Shown one piece after another: positions 25,700-36,706 of a stretch of 64,000 nucleotides of DNA (position 1 is its first letter; each line of letters starts with the position of its first letter). The stretch is from Dethiosulfatarculus sandiegensis. GTDB lineage: Bacteria > Desulfobacterota > Desulfarculia > Desulfarculales > Desulfarculaceae. The translations under genes were made by a program, and so were the position numbers. The DNA lies in contig NZ_AZAC01000001.1 in NCBI RefSeq assembly GCF_000931935.2, forward strand, positions 186,001 to 250,000, in the 5' to 3' direction. A model generated the notes under the pieces. It ran no database searches and had not been told where the DNA came from. It worked only from the letters and a program-made list of their open reading frames with translations.

Positions 25700-26641
25700 A
25701 TGTTTGATAAGCTAAAGGTCTTTACAGGAAATAGTAACCCCCTTCTGGCCGATGAAATCTGCCATTATCTGCACCTTCCGGTGAGCCAGGCCATGGTCCG
25801 CCGCTTCTCTGACGGAGAGATCTTCGTGGAGATAGCTGAGAATGTGCGAGGGGCCGATTGTTATGTAATCCAGTCCACCAGCCCTCCTGTGAATGACCAC
25901 CTGATGGAACTTTTGATAATGGTCGATGCCATGAAAAGGGCCAGCGCCAAGCGCATTACCGCTGTGGTTCCCTATTACGGGTATGCCCGGCAGGACCGCA
26001 AGGTGGCCCCAAGGGTTCCCATCTCCGCCAAGTTGGTGGCGGATCTCTTCACCACAGCCGGAGCCAACAGGGTATTGGCCATGGACCTGCACGCCGGTCA
26101 GATCGGCGGGTTTTTTAACGTGCCGGTTGACCATCTGTTTGCCGCTCCTGTGGTTCTTGATTATCTTCGCAAAAATTTAAGGGGCGAGGCGGTTATCGTC
26201 AGCCCAGATGCCGGCGGAGTGGAAAGGGCCAGGGCCATCGCCACCAGGCTGCAGGCCGGTTTGGCGATTATCGACAAGCGTCGTGAAAAGGCGAATGTTG
26301 CCCAGGCCATGAACATCATCGGTGATGTTCATGGAAAGCTGGCTGTTATCCTAGATGATATGATTGACACTGCCGGAACCCTGACCGAAGCGGCTCGCGC
26401 TCTAATGGAGCATGGGGCTAAAGAGGTTTGGGCCTGCGCCACACACGCGGTGCTCTCCGGTCCGGCCATGACCCGCATTACGGAATCTCCCATTTCTAAG
26501 GTGGTGGTGACCAATACGATTCCCCTGACGGAGGAAGCGGGCAAGTCTGAAAAAATCATTAGCCTTTCCGTGGCCCGCCTTTTAGGTGAAGCCATCCGCC
26601 GCATTCATATGGAGGATTCAGTGAGTTCTCTATTCGTATAG
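25700..26641 (+). CDS. prs: Ribose-phosphate pyrophosphokinase
   Basis: Makes PRPP from ribose 5-phosphate and ATP for purine, pyrimidine, His and Trp synthesis. The 313-residue protein has the flexible-loop motif [12 protein letters not shown], the [14 protein letters not shown] catalytic region and the PRPP-binding loop [15 protein letters not shown]. It is a class I enzyme of normal length. It follows the tRNA gene by 30 bases and precedes rplY. Confidence 0.97.
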   Translation: MFDKLKVFTGNSNPLLADEICHYLHLPVSQAMVRRFSDGEIFVEIAENVRGADCYVIQSTSPPVNDHLMELLIMVDAMKRASAKRITAVVPYYGYARQDRKVAPRVPISAKLVADLFTTAGANRVLAMDLHAGQIGGFFNVPVDHLFAAPVVLDYLRKNLRGEAVIVSPDAGGVERARAIATRLQAGLAIIDKRREKANVAQAMNIIGDVHGKLAVILDDMIDTAGTLTEAARALMEHGAKEVWACATHAVLSGPAMTRITESPISKVVVTNTIPLTEEAGKSEKIISLSVARLLGEAIRRIHMEDSVSSLFV

Positions 26642-26745
26642 GCCTTCTTTTGCAGGCCGTATGAAAGTATTTGCCTTTTGTGAAATTTTGCATTATGTTT
26701 TCGATGTCCGGTGAGCATAAGTGATCCGGAAGGAGGCCGTTTGTT

Positions 26746-27378
26746 ATGGAACAATTCCCTCTGTCGGTGACCCGCCGCGAGGTCACTGGAAAAGGTGCGT
26801 GCCGCCGGTTGCGTGTACAAGGCATGATCCCTGCCGTTGTCTACGGCAAGGGCCTTGACCCTGAAAACCTGGCCGTACCCCGTCCCGCCTTGGAGGCCTT
26901 GCTGCGTAAAGCGTCGGGTACCATGGCTTATCTCAGCCTGCAAATCGAGGGCGAATCCCCCCGCGCCGCTTTGTTGCAGGAACTGCAGACCGACTATCTT
27001 GGCAGCAAGCCGGTCCACCTGGATCTCTATGAGATCAAACCCGATCAGGAGATCACGGTGGAAACCCATCTGGAATTTGATGGTGAAGCCCCTGGTGCAA
27101 ACCTGGGCGGCATCGTCACCTTTGCCGAGCATTCCGTTATGATCAAAGGTAATGCCGACAGTATTCCGGACAAGCTTGTGGTGGATCTGAGTTCTTTGAA
27201 CTTGGGTGAATCCATCAGTGCGTCTGACCTGAACTTGCCCGAAGGCGTTTCCTTTGCGGTTCAGGAGGACTTCCTGGTGGTGAGCTGCGTTGAGCCCACT
27301 GAAGCCGCCGAGGAGACAGAGGAAGAAGAGGGCGAGGAAACCGAGGAAGGCGAAGCCGCCTCCGAGGCTTCCGAGTAA
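26746..27378 (+). CDS. rplY: 50S ribosomal protein L25 (CTC form)
   Basis: A 210-residue two-domain L25/CTC protein. The N-terminal 5S rRNA-binding domain (about 1-95) starts LSVTRREVTGKGACRRLR...IPAVVYGKG, and the C-terminal TL5-like domain ends in a strongly acidic tail (about 187-210, mostly Glu and Ala). Start fixed by AAGGAGG. rplY-pth adjacency is widespread. Confidence 0.95.
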   Translation: MEQFPLSVTRREVTGKGACRRLRVQGMIPAVVYGKGLDPENLAVPRPALEALLRKASGTMAYLSLQIEGESPRAALLQELQTDYLGSKPVHLDLYEIKPDQEITVETHLEFDGEAPGANLGGIVTFAEHSVMIKGNADSIPDKLVVDLSSLNLGESISASDLNLPEGVSFAVQEDFLVVSCVEPTEAAEETEEEEGEETEEGEAASEASE

Positions 27379-27384
27379 TAAACA

Positions 27385-28005
27385 TTGGATAAGGACTTTG
27401 GTCCTCCCTCCAGCCCAGTGTTGGTGCTGGGTCTGGGAAACCCGGGTGCCGGGTACGATGGTACTCGGCACAACCTGGGCTATGACGTTGTCGCCGAATT
27501 TGCGCGTCGCCATGGGGTGCAATTAAGCAAAGGCGGCCTAAGGCAACGTAAGTTCAGGTCGCTTTGGGGGAGGCAAAGGGTATTGGGGCGGCCGGTTATA
27601 CTGGCGCAGCCTCAAACATTCATGAACCTTAGCGGTGAGGCGGCTGCCGCCATCACGGGATTCTTTGAGCTTACTCCCGATCAGGTTATCTGCGTACATG
27701 ATGACCTGGACCTTGACCTGGGCCGGGTGAAGATCGCCCGCAAGGGATCGGCCGCGGGGCATAACGGGATCAAGTCCCTGATAAAACATCTGAGTACTGA
27801 CCATTTTTGCAGACTCAAGGTTGGAATCGGACGACCACGTTACAGCGAGCCCATAGAACAATACGTGCTGAACAGCTTCTATGCTGATCAGCGCGATTTA
27901 GTTAGTAAGGTTATCGGCAGAGCTGCCGATTGCCTGGAAGTGATGCTGGCTAAAGGTATTCAACTGGCAATGCAGGAGTTCCACCGCATGGAGGGAGAGG
28001 GGTAA
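27385..28005 (+). CDS. pth: Peptidyl-tRNA hydrolase
   Basis: Cleaves peptidyl-tRNA released from stalled ribosomes. About 206 residues: VLVLGLGNPGAGYDGTRHNLGY with the catalytic His in RHN, QPQTFMNLSGEA, VHDDLDLDLGRVKI and GSAAGHNGIKS. Start is unclear: TTG 27385 is the first codon in frame, GTG 27418 would start directly at the conserved strand, and neither has a good Shine-Dalgarno. Coupling to rplY, 6 bases upstream, could explain initiation. Confidence 0.93.
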   Translation: MDKDFGPPSSPVLVLGLGNPGAGYDGTRHNLGYDVVAEFARRHGVQLSKGGLRQRKFRSLWGRQRVLGRPVILAQPQTFMNLSGEAAAAITGFFELTPDQVICVHDDLDLDLGRVKIARKGSAAGHNGIKSLIKHLSTDHFCRLKVGIGRPRYSEPIEQYVLNSFYADQRDLVSKVIGRAADCLEVMLAKGIQLAMQEFHRMEGEG

Positions 28006-30042
28006 ATGACATCTTGGACCATCATTGCGCCGTTTTTGGCCATTATTGGGCTGATTTTCGCATTCGCTATCTATAATTATGTGAAAAAACAGCCAAACGG
28101 AAACGCCCTGATGCAGAAGCTGGAAGGGCAGATCCACGAGGGAGCCATGGCATTCCTTAGAAAGGAATACTCGGTTCTCTCTATCTTTATTGTTATTGTT
28201 TTTGCGTTGCTCGCCTTTGGAATCGGTTGGCAGACCGCGGTTGCTTTTGTTACCGGCGCTCTTTGCTCAATGCTGGCCGGTTTCTCCGGGATGACCGCCG
28301 CCACCCGCGGCAACTCCCGCACCGCCGAGGCCGCCACCAAATTCGGTCAGGCCAAGGCTTTGAACGTATCCTACTTCAGCGGCGCCGTTATGGGGCTTTC
28401 AGTCGCCAGCCTGGGTCTTCTGGGTGTTGGCATCTGGTTCTATATCTTTGGCGGCTCCCCTGAGACAGCCAAATACATCAACGGCTTTGCCATGGGCGCA
28501 AGTTCCATTGCGCTCTTCGCCCGCGTGGGCGGCGGCATCTACACCAAGGCCGCCGACGTCGGCGCCGACCTGGTGGGTAAAGTCGAAGCCGGAATCCCTG
28601 AGGACGACCCCAGGAACCCCGGCGTCATCGCTGACAACGTTGGTGACAACGTTGGTGACATCGCCGGTATGGGTGCTGACATCTTTGAGTCCTATGTAGG
28701 CTCGGTCATCGCCACAATCGCCATTGGCGCCACCGCCGGCGCCGCCCTGATTGCCCAGGTCGGCCTGCCCGACGGCGAAGCCTCCAAACTGGCCATGATG
28801 GCCTGCCCGCTTCTGGTGGTCATGGCCGGCCTCGTGGCTTCCTTCTTTGGCGTTTTCTCCATCAAAATTTTTGAAAAGGGCGATCCCGCCGGAGCCCTGC
28901 GTTACACCTCTTGGGTGGCCGCAGTTATCTTCGCCGTATTGTCCTATATCATCGTGAAGCAGCTCGGCATGAACACCGGTCCCTGGTGGGCTATTGTCAG
29001 CGGTCTGCTCTGCGGCATCGCCATCGGCCTGTTGGCTGAGTACTACACCAGTGGTCCTCCGGTCCGTTACATTGCCGAGAACAGCGAAACCGGTTCCGCC
29101 ACGGTTATCATCAGCGGCCTCGCCGTTGGTATGCGTTCCACCTACCTGCCCATCCTCGGCATCTGCGTGGCAACCTATATTGGCTACAAGGTGAGCGGCA
29201 TATACGGCATCGGCCTCAGCGCTGTTGGTATGCTGGCTACAGTCGGCGCCACCATGACCGTGGACGCTTACGGCCCCATCGCCGATAACGCCGGTGGTAT
29301 CAGCGAGATGGCCGGTCTCGGACCTGAGACCAGGAAAATCACCGACTCCTTGGACGCTTTGGGCAACACCACAGCCGCCATTGGTAAAGGCTTTGCCATT
29401 GGTTCCGCCGCCTTGACCGCCCTGGCCTTGTTCGTGGCCTTTACCCAGGCCGCCAACCTTGAGGTTATCAACATCACCGATCCCATGGTGGTCATCGGTG
29501 TCTTGATCGGCGCCATCGTTCCCATGCTGGCAGCTGCCATGACCATGACTTCGGTCGGTGAAGCAGCCTTCCAGATGGTGGAAGAGATTCGTCGTCAGTT
29601 CAAGGAAATCCCCGGCTTGCTGGAAGGCAAAGAGGGAGTGGACCCGGACAGCGCCACCTGCGTGGCCATCGCCACCGCCGCGGCCATCAAGAAAATGATG
29701 GCTCCCGGCCTGTTGGCTGTTCTGACCCCTGTGGCCGTGGGCTTCATCTTTGGACCCCGCGCCTTGGGCGGAACTCTGCTCGGCGCGACTGTCATGGGCG
29801 CTTTCATGGCCCTGTTCATGAGTAACGGCGGCGGCGCCTGGGATAACGCCAAAAAGTATATTGAGGAAGGTCATCATGGCGGCAAGGGTTCCGACAACCA
29901 CAAGGCTGCCGTGGTCGGCGATACAGTTGGCGACCCCTTCAAGGATACCAGCGGACCGGCCATGAACATCCTCATCAAGCTTATGAGCGTGGTGAGCCTG
30001 GTTCTGGCCCCGGTTTTGGCCGGATTCAGCGGCTTGCTCTAA
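28006..30042 (+). CDS. hppA: Membrane-bound ion-pumping inorganic pyrophosphatase
   Basis: A 678-residue integral membrane protein with about 16 helices that couples PPi hydrolysis to H+ or Na+ export, saving energy in anaerobes. Motifs: [39 protein letters not shown] and the C-terminal [18 protein letters not shown]. The Ala in [15 protein letters not shown] marks the K+-dependent class, since K+-independent enzymes have Lys there. Whether it pumps H+ or Na+ cannot be told here. ATG immediately follows the pth stop. A terminator follows. Confidence 0.95.
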   Translation: MTSWTIIAPFLAIIGLIFAFAIYNYVKKQPNGNALMQKLEGQIHEGAMAFLRKEYSVLSIFIVIVFALLAFGIGWQTAVAFVTGALCSMLAGFSGMTAATRGNSRTAEAATKFGQAKALNVSYFSGAVMGLSVASLGLLGVGIWFYIFGGSPETAKYINGFAMGASSIALFARVGGGIYTKAADVGADLVGKVEAGIPEDDPRNPGVIADNVGDNVGDIAGMGADIFESYVGSVIATIAIGATAGAALIAQVGLPDGEASKLAMMACPLLVVMAGLVASFFGVFSIKIFEKGDPAGALRYTSWVAAVIFAVLSYIIVKQLGMNTGPWWAIVSGLLCGIAIGLLAEYYTSGPPVRYIAENSETGSATVIISGLAVGMRSTYLPILGICVATYIGYKVSGIYGIGLSAVGMLATVGATMTVDAYGPIADNAGGISEMAGLGPETRKITDSLDALGNTTAAIGKGFAIGSAALTALALFVAFTQAANLEVINITDPMVVIGVLIGAIVPMLAAAMTMTSVGEAAFQMVEEIRRQFKEIPGLLEGKEGVDPDSATCVAIATAAAIKKMMAPGLLAVLTPVAVGFIFGPRALGGTLLGATVMGAFMALFMSNGGGAWDNAKKYIEEGHHGGKGSDNHKAAVVGDTVGDPFKDTSGPAMNILIKLMSVVSLVLAPVLAGFSGLL

Positions 30043-30068
30043 TAAGCCACTGTTGAATTAAAATAAAA

Positions 30069-30103
30069 ATTGGGGGCGGTTTCAGGCCGCCCCCAATTTT
30101 TTT
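30069..30103 (+). terminator. Rho-independent terminator after hppA
   Basis: ATTGGGGGCGG pairs with CCGCCCCCAAT, followed by seven T residues. Confidence 0.93.
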
Positions 30104-30223
30104 ACCCTCCCACGCCAGGGCCTGTTCTCCGCCGCAACCCGGCTTGTTAATTCCACCTTTTAAGTTACAATTTATAAATATTAGTTATTTCAGTTGCTTG
30201 AAAGTGGCTGATCCTCTTAAATA

Positions 30224-30251
30224 TTGACATGAAATTGTAAGCTGGTAATAT
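30224..30251 (+). promoter_or_regulatory. Near-consensus promoter of carD
   Basis: TTGACA (30224-30229), a 16-base spacer and TAATAT (30246-30251), 55 bases before the carD start codon. Confidence 0.75.
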
Positions 30252-30306
30252 ACTGATCTAGCTTAATTAATTATCTTCCTCCCAACTAACCATGCCAGGA
30301 GATCCC

Positions 30307-30789
30307 ATGTTCAAGGTGGGGCAGTTAGCTGTCTACCCAGCACACGGTGTCGGGTCCATAGAGGCCGTCGAGACTCGTGAAATTGGTGGTTTGCAGCAGC
30401 AGTTTTACATACTTCGCGTTCTTGAGAACGATATGATCATAATGATCCCAACTTCCAATGCCGAATCGGTTGGATTGCGGCCTGTTATATCAAGTGAGGA
30501 AGTCGAGAGAGTTTACGATATGCTGCAGGAAAGGGATGTGGTTATAGAAAACCAGCCCTGGAACCGTCGCTATCGTGACTATATGAAAAAGATAAAGACA
30601 GGTTCGGTCTTTGATGTTGCCGAAGTCCTGCGTGACCTTTTTGTCTTGCAGGAGGGCAAGGAACTTTCCTTTGGGGAAAGGAAAATGATGGATACCGCCA
30701 GAAGCCTTCTGGTTAAGGAGATATCCATAGCGCGCCATGCAAGTGAAGAAGAGATTGAAAGTGAGATGGACCGGTTTTTTACCGACTGA
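30307..30789 (+). CDS. carD: CarD-family RNA polymerase-binding regulator
   Basis: A 160-residue protein with the N-terminal CarD/TRCF RNA polymerase-interaction fold (MFKVGQLAVYPAHGVGSIE...FYILRVLEN) and a helical C-terminal domain. CarD proteins stabilise the open promoter complex, often at rRNA promoters. Start is ATG 30307, with AGGAG 7 bases upstream; an in-frame ATG 15 bases earlier has no such site. Its promoter is close to consensus. rluD follows after 110 bases. Confidence 0.92.
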   Translation: MFKVGQLAVYPAHGVGSIEAVETREIGGLQQQFYILRVLENDMIIMIPTSNAESVGLRPVISSEEVERVYDMLQERDVVIENQPWNRRYRDYMKKIKTGSVFDVAEVLRDLFVLQEGKELSFGERKMMDTARSLLVKEISIARHASEEEIESEMDRFFTD

Positions 30790-30899
30790 TCCAAGGCTAC
30801 CGGCTTTAAAGGGCTTGAGCTGAAGAAATCCGTGAAATCTTCAAACGGTAAAACCAGTTAAAAACTCTCCTTTCCACTTCCGGCTGAATCAGACCCATT

Positions 30900-31850
30900 A
30901 TGGAAAAAAGGCATTTTTCGGTAACGCCTGCAGAGGACGGCCAGAGGCTGGACTTGGTGGTTCAATCGTTTTTAGGCCCGGATTATTCCCGGGCCCAGGT
31001 GCAACGGTTGTTGCGCCAGGGAATGGTCACAATTGAAGGAAATCCTGCCAAGGCCGCTCAAAAGGTCAAACAGCGGCAGGACATCAAGGTGGTTCTCCCG
31101 GATCCGGTCAAAATAGACCTTGTGCCGGTGCCCATGGAGCTTGAGATCCTTTATGAGGATCAGCACTTGGTGGTTGTCAATAAACCTGCCGGATTGGTGG
31201 TGCATCCGGCTCCGGGGAATTATGAAAACACCCTGGTTCACGGGCTTTTGGCCCATTGCGGAGATTTAGCCGGAGTAGGCGGAGAATTAAGGCCCGGAAT
31301 TGTACACCGCCTGGACAAGGACACGACAGGCGCACTGGTTGCAGCCAAGAATGATCAAACCCACAGGGGGTTGGCGGCCGCCTTTGCGGCCGGGCGTATA
31401 AAAAAAGAATACCTGGCCCTGCTCTGCGGTTACCCTCCTTTCGAAGGGCTTAATCAAAAAGGCATCGGCAGACATCCGGTTCATCGTAAAAAGATGTCCA
31501 GCAAGGGGCCGAACCTTAAGCCGGCCAAAACAACCTGGCGCGTAACCAGGAGGTTTAAGGCGGGTTACAGTCTGGCCAGGGTGAGAATAAAAACCGGACG
31601 CACTCATCAGATCAGGGTTCATTTCAGTGAAATGGGTTTTCCTGTGGCCGGTGATCCGGTCTACGGCAGGAAAAAAAATCCAAACGATCCCATTGGCCAG
31701 GCAGTTAAAAAGGCTGGACGCCAATTCCTACATGCAGTAAATCTGGTCTTCACTCACCCGATAACCCGCGAAAAAATAGATCTCACCGCGGGCCTGCCCC
31801 CTGATTTCAGGGCGGTATTGAGAATGCTGGAGCAGGTTGACGATGCTTAA
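30900..31850 (+). CDS. rluD: Ribosomal large subunit pseudouridine synthase RluD
   Basis: A 316-residue enzyme that isomerises uridines in 23S rRNA. It has an N-terminal S4 RNA-binding domain (about 12-75), the catalytic Asp in GIVHRLDKDTTG, and the family blocks VVVNKPAGLVVHP and GRTHQIRVHFSEMGFPVAGDP (shown in part). It overlaps coaE by 8 bases. RluC and RluD are close relatives; the HRLDKDTTG and S4 context favour RluD. Confidence 0.92.
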   Translation: MEKRHFSVTPAEDGQRLDLVVQSFLGPDYSRAQVQRLLRQGMVTIEGNPAKAAQKVKQRQDIKVVLPDPVKIDLVPVPMELEILYEDQHLVVVNKPAGLVVHPAPGNYENTLVHGLLAHCGDLAGVGGELRPGIVHRLDKDTTGALVAAKNDQTHRGLAAAFAAGRIKKEYLALLCGYPPFEGLNQKGIGRHPVHRKKMSSKGPNLKPAKTTWRVTRRFKAGYSLARVRIKTGRTHQIRVHFSEMGFPVAGDPVYGRKKNPNDPIGQAVKKAGRQFLHAVNLVFTHPITREKIDLTAGLPPDFRAVLRMLEQVDDA

Positions 31851-32484
31851 GGTCGGGCTTACCGGCGGAATAGCCACCGGAAAATCCACAGTGGCGGCAA
31901 TGTTGATTGAATTGGGCGCCCCTGTGGTGGATTCCGATATCTTGGCCCGGGAAGCTGTGGCCAAGGGGTCGGAGGGCCTAAGGGAAGTAAGACGGGTTTT
32001 TGGAGACAAGGTCCTGGATGAAGAACAAAACCTGGATCGAAGGGCCATGAGGGAGCTTATTTTTCAGGACCCCGGAGCCAGGGAAAGACTGAACAGTATC
32101 GTGCATCCCCGGGTGGCCGCTTTGATTGACCGTCAGGTTGACGAATTGGAGCGAATTGGCCGCCAGGTGGTTTTTGTGGATGTGCCTCTCCTATATGAAG
32201 TGGGCTGGGAAGACCTGATGGACGTGGTTGTCCTGGTCTATGTCCCGGCCGAGGTCCAGTTGCGGAGACTAATGAAAAGGGATCAGGTTGAGAGGGATCA
32301 GGCGGTCAATGCCCTTAAAGCTCAGCTCCCCATAGAACAAAAGCTGAAAAAGGCGCAATTTTTAGTTGACAACCAGGGAAGCTTAGAAGAAACTCGGGAG
32401 CAGGTGGTTGCTTTGTGGGCTAGACTACAATCCCAGCTATGCGGCCACCGCCAGCCGGGAAACAGCGAACCCACTCGAAAATAA
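31843..32484 (+). CDS. coaE: Dephospho-CoA kinase
   Basis: Last step of CoA synthesis: phosphorylates dephospho-CoA at the ribose 3' OH. 213 residues with the P-loop GLTGGIATGKST, the conserved VVDSDILAREAV and DVPLLYEVGW segments and the lid VERDQAVNALKAQLP. Start ATG 31843 overlaps the rluD stop and has GGAGCAGG upstream; TTG 31837 is less likely. The 230 bases after it form the rho leader. Confidence 0.95.
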   Translation: MLKVGLTGGIATGKSTVAAMLIELGAPVVDSDILAREAVAKGSEGLREVRRVFGDKVLDEEQNLDRRAMRELIFQDPGARERLNSIVHPRVAALIDRQVDELERIGRQVVFVDVPLLYEVGWEDLMDVVVLVYVPAEVQLRRLMKRDQVERDQAVNALKAQLPIEQKLKKAQFLVDNQGSLEETREQVVALWARLQSQLCGHRQPGNSEPTRK

Positions 32485-32714
32485 TTCAAATGCGTCGCTG
32501 CCAGAGGTGCGGAGGCCGGTGGCGGTTGCGTGTGTGTGGTTTTAGCTTGGTATCTCTCCTCCAATTAGCTTAAGGTCCCTGCGAATCCTTAAATCCGATC
32601 AGAAACTAACCATAAACGGACGTGGACTACGCTCCGCTTTTGGATAATCAGCCTGCCAGCGGCGCTTGGCCCGGGGCCGGCAATTCCATAGAATTATAAA
32701 AGACAAGGCGAAAG
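32485..32714 (+). other. Leader region upstream of rho
   Basis: 230 bases without a gene. The last 70 bases contain GC-rich complementary stretches (CCAGCGGCGCTTGG). rho leaders are often sites of autogenous control, but no specific rut or attenuator can be assigned here. Confidence 0.35.
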
Positions 32715-34052
32715 ATGGAAGCCAACAACAAAACTGTTCGTGGCGAAAAAAAGAGTACAAAGGCAAGCAAAAAGCCGCTGCCGATTGATGGTGGCAGCAT
32801 GAACATTGTGGAGCTTAAAGAAAAGCCCATTGCCGAACTCACCGCCCTGGCCAAGGATCTTAATATCGAAGGAGCCGCGGGGCTGAGACGTCAGGAGCTG
32901 ATTTTTTCATTGCTCACCGCTCAGGCCGCGCGTAACGGGGCCATCTACGGCGAGGGTGTTTTGGAGATCCTTCCCGATGGATTCGGCTTCCTGAGAGCTC
33001 CGGACTACAACTATCTGCCCGGACCCGACGACATTTACGTGTCTCCTTCTCAGATTCGCAGGTTCACCCTGCGTACGGGCGATACGGTAAGCGGCCAGAT
33101 CAGGCCACCCAAAGAGGGTGAGCGTTATTTTGCCCTGCTCAAGGTGGAAAAGATCAACATGGAGCCGCCGGAGGCTGCCAGGGATAAGATCCTTTTCGAC
33201 AACCTTGTCCCCCTCTACCCGGAAGAGCGCATCGAGCTGGAGATTGAAGGCAAGCCGAAAAACTACTCCGCCAGGGTGATGGACCTGATGACCCCGGTGG
33301 GAAAAGGTCAGCGCGGGTTGATCGTTTCCGCACCCCGTACAGGCAAGACCATGCTCCTGCAAAATATTGCCAACTCCATTTCAGCCAATCATCCCGAAAT
33401 CACCCTTATTGTTCTTTTGATCGACGAGCGTCCTGAAGAAGTTACAGACATGCAGCGTTCAGTGGACGGCGAGGTCATAAGCTCCACCTTTGACGAGCCG
33501 GCTCAAAGGCACGTGCAGGTGGCTGAGATGGTGATCGAAAAGGCCAAGCGCCTGGTAGAGCACAAAAGAGACGTGGTGATTCTTCTGGACAGCATCACCC
33601 GTCTGGCCAGGGCCTACAACACCGTGGTGCCCCCCAGCGGCAAGATCCTCTCCGGTGGTGTGGATTCCAATGCGCTTCACAGGCCCAAACGCTTCTTTGG
33701 CGCGGCCAGAAACATAGAAGACGGCGGCTCCCTCACCATTATCGCAACCGCCCTGGTTGAAACCGGTTCCCGCATGGACGAAGTTATATTTGAAGAGTTC
33801 AAGGGTACTGGTAACATGGATATTCACCTTGATCGAAAAGTTTCAGACAAGCGGGTGTTCCCGGCCATGGATATCAACCGTTCGGGCACCAGAAAAGAAG
33901 AGCTTTTGATGGAGGAGGGAGACTTGAACAGGGTGCGGATTTTAAGGCGCCTTTTGAGTCCTCTCACCGCTGTGGATGCCATGGAGTTCTTGTTGGAGAA
34001 GATGCAAGGAACCAAGACCAATGCGGAATTTTTGGCTTCCATGAACAGATAG
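32715..34052 (+). CDS. rho: Transcription termination factor Rho
   Basis: A hexameric RNA helicase, here 445 residues. A Lys-rich N-terminal extension (about 1-28) precedes the Rho N domain ([20 protein letters not shown]), the cold-shock-like RNA-binding domain ([14 protein letters not shown]...[10 protein letters not shown]), the Walker A loop [12 protein letters not shown], the Walker [18 protein letters not shown] and the Q-loop/R-loop region. Length is normal with the small extension. Followed by rpmE in the conserved order. Confidence 0.97.
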   Translation: MEANNKTVRGEKKSTKASKKPLPIDGGSMNIVELKEKPIAELTALAKDLNIEGAAGLRRQELIFSLLTAQAARNGAIYGEGVLEILPDGFGFLRAPDYNYLPGPDDIYVSPSQIRRFTLRTGDTVSGQIRPPKEGERYFALLKVEKINMEPPEAARDKILFDNLVPLYPEERIELEIEGKPKNYSARVMDLMTPVGKGQRGLIVSAPRTGKTMLLQNIANSISANHPEITLIVLLIDERPEEVTDMQRSVDGEVISSTFDEPAQRHVQVAEMVIEKAKRLVEHKRDVVILLDSITRLARAYNTVVPPSGKILSGGVDSNALHRPKRFFGAARNIEDGGSLTIIATALVETGSRMDEVIFEEFKGTGNMDIHLDRKVSDKRVFPAMDINRSGTRKEELLMEEGDLNRVRILRRLLSPLTAVDAMEFLLEKMQGTKTNAEFLASMNR

Positions 34053-34200
34053 CAACTTTGGGTCAAGCTGCCTTTTAACTGACCGCCAAGGGATGTTTTT
34101 TCTCCCGCGGCAATATCAGTGCGTAAAGGTGGCTTGCAAATTACTCATAAGCATATAAAATACCTAGGTTGTACTTACGACCTTTTGTGGAGATATTCAG

Positions 34201-34497
34201 ATGAAACAGGGTATCCATCCCGAATACAAAGAAGTGATCGCGCGTTGCGCGTGCGGCAATGAGTTCAAAACCAGTTCCACCAAGGATGAAGTCCGGGTGG
34301 AGATCTGCTCCCAGTGCCATCCTTTTTTCACCGGTAAACAGAAACTGGTGGACACCGCTGGTAGGGTAGAGCGTTTCTATAAGAAATATGCTCACCTGGA
34401 ACAGTATAAAGCCAAGGCTGACCAGATGGAAGCCGAACGTATGGCTCAGGCCGAGGCCAAAGCCAAAAAGCTGGCCGAAGCTGAGAATCAGGGCTAA
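34201..34497 (+). CDS. rpmE: 50S ribosomal protein L31 (zinc form) with a C-terminal tail
   Basis: Residues 1-68 are standard L31, with the zinc ligands in RCACGNEF and [11 protein letters not shown], so this is the C+ form. A further 30 residues, [20 protein letters not shown] and beyond, form an Ala/Glu/Lys-rich helix not found in typical 66-75 residue L31. GGAG lies upstream of ATG 34201. Confidence 0.95.
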   Translation: MKQGIHPEYKEVIARCACGNEFKTSSTKDEVRVEICSQCHPFFTGKQKLVDTAGRVERFYKKYAHLEQYKAKADQMEAERMAQAEAKAKKLAEAENQG

Positions 34498-34520
34498 GGG
34501 CTTTATACTTAGGAGAGCGG

Positions 34521-35459
34521 ATGAATCCCCAGCCGGTAGGCGGACAGGCCGTTATTGAAGGGGTCATGATGAAGGCCCCTAAACGGCTCTGTGTTGCGGT
34601 GCGTAAGCCGTCGGGCGAAATTTTGGTTAAGAATGAACCGTTTCGCCCTTTGGCTGAAGGTATGCCGTTTCTAGGTTACCCCTTTTTAAGAGGACCTGTA
34701 GTACTGGGAGAGACCTTGGTTCTGGGAATGCGGGCCCTCTCTTTTTCCGCCCAGGAAGCCCTGGAAGAAGAAGACGGGGAAATGGGCCCCTGGACCATGG
34801 CCCTCACCATGACGCTTGCCCTGTTGGCGGGGTTGGGCCTTTTTGTGGCCGTGCCGCACCTTATATCCCTTTGGTTGGGCAGTCTTTCGGCTTTCGGCTT
34901 TGATGTGGAAAGCGTGTGGTTCCATATCACAGACGGTGCAATAAAAATGGGCCTGTTTGTCGGCTATATTTGGCTGATCTCGCGAATGAGTGAGATTAAA
35001 CGGGTCTTCATGTATCACGGCGCAGAGCACAAGTCCATCCATTGCCTGGAAGCGGGCCTACCTTTGGAAGTGGAAAACGCCAAGGGTTTCTCCTGCTTGC
35101 ATCCAAGGTGCGGGACCGCCTTTTTACTGGTCGTGCTTTTGCTCTCCATCATGTGCTTTACCCTGGTTTTTCCCTTTTTGCCCAGGATGGCCGAGGCGGG
35201 CTGGCTTAATCAGGTGCTTCAGATTCTTTTAAAAATTTTTCTGATGCTGCCTATTGCCGGTTTATCTTATGAGGTTATCCGTAAAGCGGGAAAACATATG
35301 GGCAAGGGGATCTGGGGTGTGCTTTTATGGCCGGGGCTGCAGATGCAGCGTCTGACCACCAACGAGCCCACAGACGACCAGCTTGAGATCGCCTTGGAGG
35401 CCCTTAAGGCCGCCACCGGCACGCCGGACAGTGACGCCGCCAGCACCTGCGTCCTTTAA
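34521..35459 (+). CDS. DUF1385 membrane protein
   Basis: A 312-residue membrane protein with the family opening [16 protein letters not shown] and the later conserved stretch [20 protein letters not shown]...[10 protein letters not shown]. Four to five membrane helices lie at about 95-115, 140-160, 205-230 and 240-265. The conserved His, Glu and Cys (HGAEHK, HPRCGT) look like a metal or catalytic site. Function is unknown, although the gene is consistently found between rpmE and prfA in Desulfobacterota and Firmicutes. AGGAG precedes ATG 34521. Confidence 0.93.
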   Translation: MNPQPVGGQAVIEGVMMKAPKRLCVAVRKPSGEILVKNEPFRPLAEGMPFLGYPFLRGPVVLGETLVLGMRALSFSAQEALEEEDGEMGPWTMALTMTLALLAGLGLFVAVPHLISLWLGSLSAFGFDVESVWFHITDGAIKMGLFVGYIWLISRMSEIKRVFMYHGAEHKSIHCLEAGLPLEVENAKGFSCLHPRCGTAFLLVVLLLSIMCFTLVFPFLPRMAEAGWLNQVLQILLKIFLMLPIAGLSYEVIRKAGKHMGKGIWGVLLWPGLQMQRLTTNEPTDDQLEIALEALKAATGTPDSDAASTCVL

Positions 35460-35487
35460 CTCATCAACATATTTGAGAATTGTACAC

Positions 35488-36576
35488 ATGAGCTTAAGTG
35501 ATTTATTGCTCAGAAAACTGGACGAGGTCGAGGAACGTTACCAGGCCTTGGAAAACCGTTTGGCCGAGCCCGAAGTTTTGGCGGACCAGGAAGTCTACCA
35601 AAAGACCGCCAAGGAACATTCGGACCTTTCTTCCCTGGTCGATGCCTATCGCACCTACCAGGAGGTCAGCGAACAGTTGGTTGAGAATCGGGAGCTCATG
35701 AAAGATGACGACCCTGAGATGGCCGAATTGGCACAGGTCGAAGTTGAAGAGCAGGAAGCCCAACGTATAGAGCTGGAAGATAAAATCCAAATTCTTCTGT
35801 TGCCCAAAGATCCCAATGACGACAAAAACGTCATTCTTGAGATCAGGGCTGGCACCGGTGGTGATGAGGCCGCCTTGTTTGCTGCCGACCTCTTGCGTAT
35901 GTATTTACGTTTTGGCGAACGCAACAACTGGAAGACCGAGATCATGAGCGAGCATGTGACCGCAGGCGGCGGTTTTAAGGAAGTTTGCGTCATGATTTCC
36001 GGTAAGGGCGCCTACAGCAAGCTTAAGTACGAATCCGGTGTCCACAGGGTTCAGAGGGTTCCGGTCACCGAAAGTCAGGGCAGGATTCACACCTCTGCCG
36101 TTACGGTGGCGGTGTTGCCTGAGGCCGAGGACGTGGAAGTGGATATCAAGCCGGACGATATCAGGCTTGATGTTTTCCGTGCCTCCGGTCCCGGCGGTCA
36201 GCATGTGAATAAGACCGAATCCGCGGTCAGACTCACCCATTTGCCCACCGGGCTGGTCGTCAGTTGCCAGGATGAGAAAAGCCAGATCAAAAATAAGGCC
36301 AAGGCCATGAAAGTGCTCAAGGCCCGGCTTTTAGACAAAATGACCCAGGAACAGCATGACGACCAGGCTGCGGCCCGTAAAAGCCAGGTAGGGTCCGGTG
36401 ACCGCTCCGAGCGGATTCGCACCTACAACTTTCCCCAGGGCCGGGTCAGCGACCATCGCATCAACCTGACCTTATATCAATTGGAAAACATCCTGGACGG
36501 AGAGATGTCCGACCTGCTCCCGCCCTTGGCCGCTCATTTCCAGGCTGAAGCCCTTAAAGAGGCCACTACGTTTTAA
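35488..36576 (+). CDS. prfA: Peptide chain release factor 1
   Basis: 362 residues. The GGQ tripeptide (236-238, in [13 protein letters not shown]) drives peptidyl-tRNA hydrolysis, and the PxT stop-codon motif (PVT at 192-194) marks RF1 rather than RF2, which has SPF. The start ATG 35488 matches the usual N-terminus ([17 protein letters not shown]); an in-frame opening further upstream runs through the DUF1385 gene. prmC, which methylates the GGQ Gln, follows. Confidence 0.97.
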   Translation: MSLSDLLLRKLDEVEERYQALENRLAEPEVLADQEVYQKTAKEHSDLSSLVDAYRTYQEVSEQLVENRELMKDDDPEMAELAQVEVEEQEAQRIELEDKIQILLLPKDPNDDKNVILEIRAGTGGDEAALFAADLLRMYLRFGERNNWKTEIMSEHVTAGGGFKEVCVMISGKGAYSKLKYESGVHRVQRVPVTESQGRIHTSAVTVAVLPEAEDVEVDIKPDDIRLDVFRASGPGGQHVNKTESAVRLTHLPTGLVVSCQDEKSQIKNKAKAMKVLKARLLDKMTQEQHDDQAAARKSQVGSGDRSERIRTYNFPQGRVSDHRINLTLYQLENILDGEMSDLLPPLAAHFQAEALKEATTF

Positions 36577-36583
36577 TATAGGC

Positions 36584-36608
36584 GCTCCCGGTCGGTTTCA
36601 CCGGGAGC
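36584..36608 (+). terminator. GC-rich hairpin between prfA and prmC
   Basis: GCTCCCGGT pairs with ACCGGGAGC (9 bp, 7-base loop). There is no T-run directly after it, so it may only attenuate or stabilise the transcript. Confidence 0.45.
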
Positions 36609-36706
36609 CTCGCCCAAACAAGCACCTTTTAAAATAGTGGGCAGGGTCTTTTCGGGGTATTTTTAAGACATCGGAATCTTCTTTTGCCGGAGAGACTTGA
36701 GCAGAA

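Noticed and set aside
28399..29901. 500-codon open frame antisense to hppA
   Set aside because: Produced by the strong codon bias of hppA. The translation is His/Gly/Asp/Gln-rich with no domain, and hppA is certain.
32485..32714. Small gene upstream of rho
   Set aside because: Minus-strand frames there have no start signals and overlap the end of coaE.
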